A stretch of 64,000 bases of DNA from NCBI RefSeq assembly GCF_016801865.2, contig NC_068938.1, positions 186,115,093 through 186,179,092 of the forward strand, in the 5' to 3' direction. The position numbers and the translations under genes were made by a program. Below, piece after piece: positions 56,900 through 64,000 of the stretch. This stretch comes from Culex pipiens pallens. Taxonomy: Eukaryota > Arthropoda > Insecta > Diptera > Culicidae. The notes beneath the pieces were generated by a model. The model saw nothing but the letters and a program-made list of their open reading frames with translations, was not told the origin of the DNA and did not search any database. Position 1 is the stretch's first letter. Each line of letters starts with the position of its first letter.

Positions 56900-57925
56900 A
56901 GCTACCGGCTGAAACTTTTTTAGTGCCTTTGGTATGCCCAAAGAAGCCATTTTGTATCATTAGGTTGTCCATATAATTTTCCTTACAAATTTGGCAGCTA
57001 TCCATACAAAAATTATTTATGAAAATTCAAAAATCTGAATCCTTTGAAGGAATTGATTGATCGACTTGGTGTCTTCAGAAAAGTTGTAGGTATGGATATG
57101 GACTACAATGAAAAAATATGATACACGTTAAATTTAACGTTAAAAAAATGTGATTTTTAATTTCACTTTTTGCCACTAAAACCTGATTTGCAAAAAAAAA
57201 ATATTTTTTTTCATTTTCCGATATGTTTACGACAAAACGACCCTATATGTCCACCTCGAAAAATATTTTTGAAAAGCTGAAAAAATTCCCTATATTTTGC
57301 ATTTTTGAACTTTGTTGATACGACCCTTGGTTGCTGAGATATTGCCATGCAAAATTTTAAAACAGGAAAATTGTTTTTTTTTAGTCTCACCCAAACAACC
57401 CACAATTTTCTAATGTCGACATCTTAGCTCGAAAAATGAAGTTGAAAAATTTTTGTGACCAATATTTTGACTTTCTGTTAAAATCAGTATTGATTCAAAA
57501 ATTCCTATCTCGGTCAAAGATTTTTTGCCCATTCTGGAAATTTCTGAAAAGTTGGCATTTGAAATCCTCTAAAACATATCGGATTTTTTTTTTGCAAATC
57601 AAGTTTTAGTGGTAAAAAGTGAAATCAAATATCACCAATTGTTTTTTACCGTGTATAATTTTTTTCATTGTAGTCCTTATTCATACCTACAACTTTGCCG
57701 AAGACACCAGTTCGATCGAAATTTTGTTTTCAAAAGATACAGATTTTTGAATTTTCATACATCATTTTTGTATGGACAGCTGCCAAATTTGCAAGGAAAA
57801 TTATATGGACAAACTAATGATGCAAAAAGGCTCCTTTGGGCATACCGAAGGCACCAAAAAGTTTCAGATGGATTAAAAAATACAAAAATTAAAATTAAAG
57901 AAAAAATACCGATTTCGTAGAGAAC
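56900..57925. mobile_element. Compact foldback element
   Basis: Inverted arms of roughly 450 bases share GCCTTTGGTATGCCCAAAG, GTCCATATAATTTTCC and TTTGTATGGACAGCTGCCAA. The end region ACCGATTTCGTAGAGAACTG resembles the right end of the foldback at 46450-50095. No nested insertion seen. Confidence 0.75.
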
Positions 57926-58079
57926 TGCTCCCTTGTATTAGTGCAAATTTATGATTTTCAACTATTTTTTACTTAAAAGTCCATTTTTTTTGCTTTTTTT
58001 TCTGGAAAATGTTCTTTCTTCAACATACCAAAATAAACTTGTTTACGTAAATTATGCATAAAACCACATCATAATACTC

Positions 58080-58960
58080 CTCGTGTAACTTATCTCATCT
58101 CTCATCCCAGTGGGTGGTAATGCCCATCTTCACCATTGCCACCCTTGCACCACCACAACAGAGACTTCACGCAGTGACGTGATATATAAGTTGTTGACTT
58201 TAATGACCACACATGAGCAAGTCGAGACAACCCCTTTCCGCAAAAACAACCTGCCAGCACGTGGCCATAACTCCGTCAACCTGCGACGACGACGACGCCA
58301 GCGACCTGCAATCAACTTCACTTTCAACAAACTATAAAACCCCACCCACCACCTTCTTCATCATCACCCCCGTCGTCAACCCTTCGTCAAAAACAAGCCC
58401 AGAAGTCGTTAATGAAATTGTAATGAAGAACATTTATTACATCATGTTTGCGAATAAGAGACGGGGCGCGTACTACGGTAGTTTAGTGTGGAAAACTAAC
58501 TTCAGTTCAAACCTCTCCTGCTTTGATTATGAATTAGCAATAAAATTCCGCCATTTGATTATCATAAAATCGCAATTAAAGCCGGTTGGCGCTGCGGCTA
58601 GTAATCATATTAACTGTGAAGCTGTCAGGACCGGGCAAAAAGTATTTATAATGATTATTATTGGTGGCCAATTGGGAGTCCCCGATAATTGCATGTCCAA
58701 CATTCATTCATTTAGTCGTTCAGGGCAGAGAGAGGTTATACACAAATTGGGCGGCAATTAGCGATTATTTGCTTACGCTTTTGTAGTTGGGGGTCGATTT
58801 AATTTTTATCGATTTTAACCGTGGCCAATTAGTGGGCCTATCGGGTGCCGACGATGGGAGATTAATGTTTTATTTTGGATTGGTCGTAAATTTACTTTGC
58901 TGGACTGGCGCCAGCTAAGTCTAGTTTTGTTTAGTATTTAAAAAGTTTAATGGGATATGC
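58080..58960. promoter_or_regulatory. Unique island rich in homeodomain-type cores
   Basis: The least repetitive, most balanced stretch in the last 12 kb. TAAT/ATTA cores are dense: GTTAATGAAATTGTAATG, TATGAATTAGCAATAAAA, TTTGATTATC, GCAATTAAAGCC, CGATAATTGCATG, GGCAATTAGCGATTATTTGC, CCAATTAGTGGG. The 182-residue ATG frame (58213-58761 +) has no recognisable domain, and its sequence looks like motif-rich noncoding DNA. Candidate developmental enhancer. Confidence 0.35.
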
Positions 58961-59231
58961 AGCTTTCGATCAGCATCACTTAAAACTATTATCAATTTAT
59001 AATAACAGCTGAAATATGCATGCAATTTTGAATATTTGTATTGTCATCAATCAGATTTCAAGATTTGATTTAGAGTGGTACTAAACAAATTGATTGATTA
59101 AACAAATTTGAGATTGTCTTCAGTTGATCAAACTTCTATTTGCATTGAAAATTTGAAATTTCTTGAAAAAAAAAATTCATCCTTCATTCCTTTTCCGTAT
59201 TTTGTATTCTGTATTCCTCTTAACTATTTCC

Positions 59232-59275
59232 TTTTTCCTATTTCCTATTTCCTATTTCCTATTTCCTATTTCCTC
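59232..59275. repeat. (TTTCCTA)n microsatellite
   Basis: About six tandem heptamers TTTCCTA. Confidence 0.9.
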
Positions 59276-59637
59276 TTTTATCATATCTAATTTTATATTT
59301 CTCATCTTTCAGCAGTTTTGCATTGAATTTTAGGTTCCCAATATTTGAAGGTTATATCCTTGGTTAAATTCCATGAAGTTGGGTCAAACTAAACAAAAAA
59401 ACTAACTTAATCCACCTATGTGGTTGATGCCTTCCTCACTTTATACCAACAATGTGTAATATTGGTTTGGACACATATTTCAGCTATTTTTTTTAGGTCC
59501 AGAAAAATAAGTACACAGATATAATTTAAGTTGTCATAACTCGAGACAGGATTGCCAGATTTTCAATTATGTGGACTCCTTGGAAAGGTCTCTCGATTAT
59601 CTAACCAATGATGGGTCGGATGATGGATCCGGACATC

Positions 59638-59645
59638 GTTTACAT
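59638..59645. repeat. 8-bp target-site duplication GTTTACAT (left)
   Basis: Identical to 60384-60391. Confidence 0.9.
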
Positions 59646-60383
59646 TAGAGGTGGGCAAAACCGCTCTTTTTCAGGAGCCACTCATTTTCGTTCGCTCTTT
59701 AAAAAGAGCCGCTCTTTTGAACGGCTCTTTCGCTCTTTTTTCAAAATTTGAATGAATAGGGTTTTTTCAAGAATCGTGTGATTTTATATGTTATTCCACA
59801 TTGGACTTTTATAAATATGGACATACCAAATATTTTTTGATGTTTATGTCCCTTAACTCTGGCCAAAGTCGCAAAAAAATAATAGCAAGACATTTTAATG
59901 AAAAAGAGTTTTCAAATGCATTTTACACATCCCCAGTTGTTTTGCAATCATTAGTTTTCAAAATATCGATGAACTTTTTTTAAATCGAAAAAAAAACTTT
60001 CACTTTAGGTAAGTACTGTACAACGGAATTTCACCAAAAATCCAAATATTTTTGATCGACCCCAAATGCTTTTTAATTTGTTTTTTTTTTGTTGTTCATT
60101 TCATTTTGTTTAGAAAATCATTTACTTTTGGGATTCATTTTTTAAGTATTGAAATTTTTGAAATTGCATTTTCATTTCTCAAAAACAAATTACCTAAATA
60201 CTATATTTTTTGAAAATTCAATAAATTATATTTATAACAAAAATCATGCCATATCGAAACGTTTCTTTCAAAAGACCGGAGTTTAAAAAAGAACCGCGGT
60301 TCTTTTTTTGTGAGCCACGGTTCGGTCGCTCTTTTCAGTGAATCGGCTCTCTGAGCGGTTCGCTCTTTTTTTGCCCACCTCTA
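59646..60383. mobile_element. Non-autonomous hAT element
   Basis: Ends TAGAGGTGGGCAAAACCGCT and its complement, with sub-terminal repeats of GAGCGGCTC/AAAGAGCG type in both orientations. The 8-bp GTTTACAT duplication is diagnostic of hAT. No transposase frame in 738 bases. It splits a 164-bp repeat unit that is restored when it is removed. Confidence 0.9.
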
Positions 60384-60391
60384 GTTTACAT
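60384..60391. repeat. 8-bp target-site duplication GTTTACAT (right)
   Basis: Partner of 59638-59645. Confidence 0.9.
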
Positions 60392-61063
60392 GCATTTAGT
60401 TGAGATCCGGCTTCAAAAAAGTACATAAATCTCACTTGAGTGGTCATAACTCGAGACAGGGTTGCCAGATCTTCGATGTTGTGGACTTGTTGGAAAGGTC
60501 TCTTGATTACCTAACCAACGATGGGTTAGATGATGGATCCGGACATCGTTTACATGCATTTAAGTGAGATCCGGCTTCAAAAAAGTACATAAATATCACT
60601 TAAGTGGTCATAATTCGAGACAGGGTTGCCAGATCTTCAATGTTGTGGACTCGTTGGAAAGGTCTTTCGATTATCTAACCAACGATGAGTCGGATGCTGG
60701 ATCCGGACATCGTTTACATGCATTTAAGTGAGATCCGGCTTCAAAAAAGTACATAAATATCACTTAAGTGGTCATAATTCGAGACAGGGTTGCCAGATCT
60801 TCGATGTTGAGGACTCGTTGGAAAGGTCTCTTGATTACCTAACCAACGATGGGTCGGATGATGGTTCCGGACATCGTTTACATGCATATAATTGAGATCC
60901 GGATATATGTGAAAACACATTTTTATACATAACTTTTGAACTACTTATCGATACTTCAAACAATTCAATAGCAATGTATGGGACCCTAAACCAAGTCGAA
61001 TGCAACTGGTTCGATCAAAATCGGTTCAGCCAGTGCTGAGAAAACTTGGCAAGATTTTTGAAC

Positions 61064-61096
<33 letters not shown>

Positions 61097-61218
61097 GACA
61101 TTTGTTCAGTTTTCGATTCTGAGTCGATATGTATATATGAAGGTGGGTATTCGAGCTTTTTATAAAAAGTTCATTTTTAGAGCAGGTTTATAGCCTTACC
61201 TCAGTGAGGAAGGCAAAA

Positions 61219-61650
61219 TACTATTATTTAGGGGAACACTTTACAGATGTTTTCCAACCAAAAATGTTGACTAAAATGTCAAATGTCACGACATAAAGAA
61301 GAAACACAATAAAAATTTACATTCCTAGAAAAAAAATCGGAGTTTAAAAAAATAAACTGATTTTGAAGGCAATTTAAAACTATATTGTATATTTCGAATA
61401 TTTCTGCAAAAAATAAAATTGGGCTGAGTAACATTTTCCGGTAAAGAAAATAAATTTCAAAAACGTCAAGATTGTGCTTTGGCTCGAATTAAACCAAATA
61501 AGAAAAAAAACGAAATATTTTTACCTTTTCAAGTAAATTCAAGATTCAATCAATAATAATAAAAATAATATTTTTTTAATTATTTTTTTGAGGTTTTTTT
61601 TCTCGTTTCTATTTTTCTTTTTAAGGCTAAACAGTTTTAAAGCGCGTTTA
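61219..61650. other. AT-rich sequence, no gene seen
   Basis: Only A/T runs and short frames. Confidence 0.4.
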
Positions 61651-62740
61651 ATTATTCATTACTTTTTCTCACCATTGAAGCAAAGTAAAGCAATATATGA
61701 GTTTATTAGCCCAAACAGGATACGCAGAGCTTTCCAAAACGGTGGATAATCCACCTCCACTCGATACATAAAGTTATAAAAAACACAAACAATAAAAAAT
61801 AAACGCGTATCGACGATAAAGAGATTCCGGAGGCAATAAATGTCTGCAACTGGAAAAAAAATCAAAAACCAGTCAACTGCAGCAGCAACACCGCTTAAAC
61901 GCGGTGGCCAATAAACCTGTTCCAAACATATTTGTGTGTTGATCTTGGAAACTTTTAAGCCACCATAAAATAAACGCACTTCCAAAGTCGTCGTCGTCGT
62001 CTTCGTTGCCCCCGGGAAGGTGGGTGGGTGCTAAATTGTAGCAATTAAGAGCAGCAATTTTGGGAACTTCGCTGTCTTTGCTTTTTTTGGAACAACGTCT
62101 TTTTCTAACGTTTATTTCACGTTCCATTAAAAATTGCTCCCCAAATGGGTCGTGATTTACATTGCGCGCCCGCTCACGGGTTGTAAAACCGTTCCGAAAT
62201 AAATCGTCATTTAGAGGTGAACCGTAAAGTGGGGTGGTGGTTGGAGACCCTCCCGGCGGACACGACTTCAATAAAAATGTTTCAATTTACTGTTGTTTTT
62301 AGCGGGGCAAAAATCGATAAGTCCACCGCCAGTTTGTAATCAAAACATTAGTTTTTCCCTTGAAATTCCAAGCCCCGCTTCTCGCTGGAGTCGAAATCAA
62401 CACGTGACAAATGTGGCCACGCGGGGACACCCGGAAGGCACCTCGTGAGTTACGGGTTTTAGCCCCGGCCATTACCATATGGTCTCTCTCTCTCTCGGCA
62501 GACTTGGGCCATTATTTGGATTACATTTTGATTGGTGGGTGGGACGACGACCGGCGATGATCGGCGAGCTCGAGTTCGGGCTGGAAAGTGTCGGAATGGA
62601 GCATAAATTAAATTTGATTACTAAATCTAATCGGGCACCGCTGCAGCGATTGGCGCGGGAAATTTCTCGTGGTTTTAACACGTGTTGCAACATTTATGTG
62701 GCGGTACGTGCTGAGAATGCTTGGAGTGAATAAATGGTTG
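61651..62740. promoter_or_regulatory. Unique island, candidate regulatory sequence
   Basis: Balanced, non-repetitive DNA with a GTC run at about 61990, TAAT cores (GTAGCAATTAAGAG, CCATTAAAAATTG, TTTGTAATCAAAAC, AAATTTGATTACTAAATC) and CG-rich patches. A 132-residue - frame (61873-62271) is unrecognised. Candidate conserved noncoding DNA. Confidence 0.3.
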
Positions 62741-64000
62741 GAATGATGGATTTGAAAGTAGATGAACTTAGTGAATACAAGAAATGTATCAAAATTCAAA
62801 CAGCGAACGAATGACCAAATTTCGGATAAAGTCACCTTTAATGAAAATTACACCAACAACATACAGCTTCTTTAATGATTGATCTTCAGAAGCTTTTGAA
62901 ATAAAAATAAAATCATGCAATTTCAGAAAAACTTGAAATACATTTTTTAAGAAGTTCGTACATCCCTTAGGCACGATACACATTGTGTGTTGAAATATGA
63001 GGAAATTCATACTTTTGCAAAAACCTGATACTACGTTTTGTTCAGTTTTGGTTGTCACAAAAAGCTTAAGAAAAGATGATTTCTTGTTAAATTGTTATAC
63101 CAAATACTGCAAAAAAAAATTTGCATACATTTCAAAATATAAAAAAATAAAGTTATTTGTTAATAAATCATCGAAATTTTAGTATTCCAATCCAAAATAG
63201 TCATCCTTAACCCATATAGAAAATTTAACTTTTTAACATTTTTATAATAGTTATAAAACTTTCGAATTGGTACATAGAACTTATCATAGCTTTATTTTGC
63301 AAACTTTTTATCTATTTTTAACTATTATTTTGAAAATGTTAATGTTGTTTTGAATGGTGTAATTTTGGAAGGTTGTTCTATACATCAAAAAAGTGGTAAA
63401 AGTACTCATTTTTTAAGTAAAATTAAAAATTTTGACATAATAGATGTACCTCTTCCCAGAAGTAATATTACCATATTTTTTTCACTGTGTATTATCATTA
63501 GGGTTAGTGATTTTTTACGATTGAGGGCCTTAATATTTTGAATATTAATGAAAATTTCTCTGCAGTTATTATACAATTCAATATATATTACAACTCTAGA
63601 ATTTTTAAACTAATTTGAGATAGTTATGTTTTCAGAAATTGGGGGAAATTTGTATCTCCTTATTTTGCTTTTTTTTTAATATTTGCTCGATTGTTCGAAT
63701 TTGTTCAAAATCTTTTACCTACTGTTTAATTAGTGTATAGAAACACACAGTACAAAGCATTTTTAATGTGGGAGTGAGTACATTTTTATGTCAGAAAAAA
63801 TGTGTAATTTTCCATCTGAAAATGTGTAAATTTACCACTGTTTCGTTGTTATACAACTTTTTTGAGGAACTTGGAGAAAATTTAAAATAACTAAGAGAAA
63901 AATAGCTAGGGAGGGGACAGTATTATCCGGTAATTTTTGATTCGCAAAAAATATAATAAATCGAACTGAACAGGCAGAAATACTTGAATTATTGCTAAAA
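62741..64000. other. AT-rich sequence, no gene seen
   Basis: No tandem repeat, inverted repeat or informative frame stands out to the window end. Confidence 0.35.

Larger units (their letters stand above)
59396..61218 (+). mobile_element. 164-bp-repeat element, copy 2
   Basis: Same left block (ACTAACTTAATCCACCTATG) and right block (AGTGAGGAAGGCAAAA) as copy 1, with only about four diverged 164-bp units, one interrupted by the hAT-like insertion. The CA microsatellite near 61073-61097 is shared with copy 1. The array therefore contracts and expands between copies. Confidence 0.75.

Noticed and set aside
58213..58761. 182-residue ATG frame
   Set aside because: Longest non-repeat frame, but composition follows dense TAAT-type motifs and there is no domain, signal peptide or splice context.

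Overview
The window looks like intergenic or large-intron DNA from a mosquito, most likely Culicinae (Culex-like). The basis is the very AT-rich sequence, insect-type non-autonomous DNA transposons, and several repeat families of a kind I associate with Culex/Aedes from memory. No database comparison was possible, so the organism is an inference. I find no convincing protein-coding gene, rRNA or tRNA gene, and no bacterial feature. Most open reading frames are shadows of tandem repeats or inverted-repeat transposons.

Layout. 0-3.7 kb: two long heptamer arrays (six T plus G) flank a 117-bp minisatellite and a retrotransposon-like 3' end. 4.0-5.6 kb: an almost perfect 1.6-kb palindromic transposon with 5-bp target duplication. 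6.6-10.8 kb: five tandem ~540-bp units, each with a CCAAT-type box and an exact metazoan histone mRNA 3' stem-loop, bracketed by two copies of a 141-bp-period repeat. 11-18 kb: small terminal-inverted-repeat elements, AT-rich degenerate repeats and two less AT-rich unique islands. 18.3-20.4 kb: a 2.1-kb non-autonomous retroelement with a 23-bp target duplication. 21-32 kb: unique islands separated by at least five inverted-repeat elements. 32.3-42.4 kb: a 10.1-kb element with TTAA duplications and ~430-bp inverted ends, carrying a 185-bp satellite in opposite orientations near its two ends and hosting four later insertions. 43.7-50.1 kb: further foldback elements with nested insertions. 50.3 kb: an isolated 84-nt hairpin resembling a pre-miRNA. 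52.4-56.2 kb and 59.4-61.2 kb: two copies of an element built on a 164-bp tandem repeat, one nested in a TA-flanked element and the other invaded by a hAT-like element with 8-bp duplications. 58.1-58.9 kb and 61.7-62.7 kb: unique, less AT-rich blocks rich in TAAT/ATTA cores, candidates for developmental enhancers.

How it fits together. The DNA is a layered record of insertions. Because many elements sit inside others with intact target duplications, their relative ages can be read directly. The unique islands between repeats (about 14.5, 15.3-16.4, 21.3-22.0, 22.5-22.9, 24.3-25.1, 29.2-30.2, 45-46, 51.2-52.4, 58.1-58.9 and 61.7-62.7 kb) are where exons or cis-regulatory elements of a neighbouring gene would be expected. 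The most unusual object is the tandem array of histone-type 3' ends at 7.3-10.1 kb.
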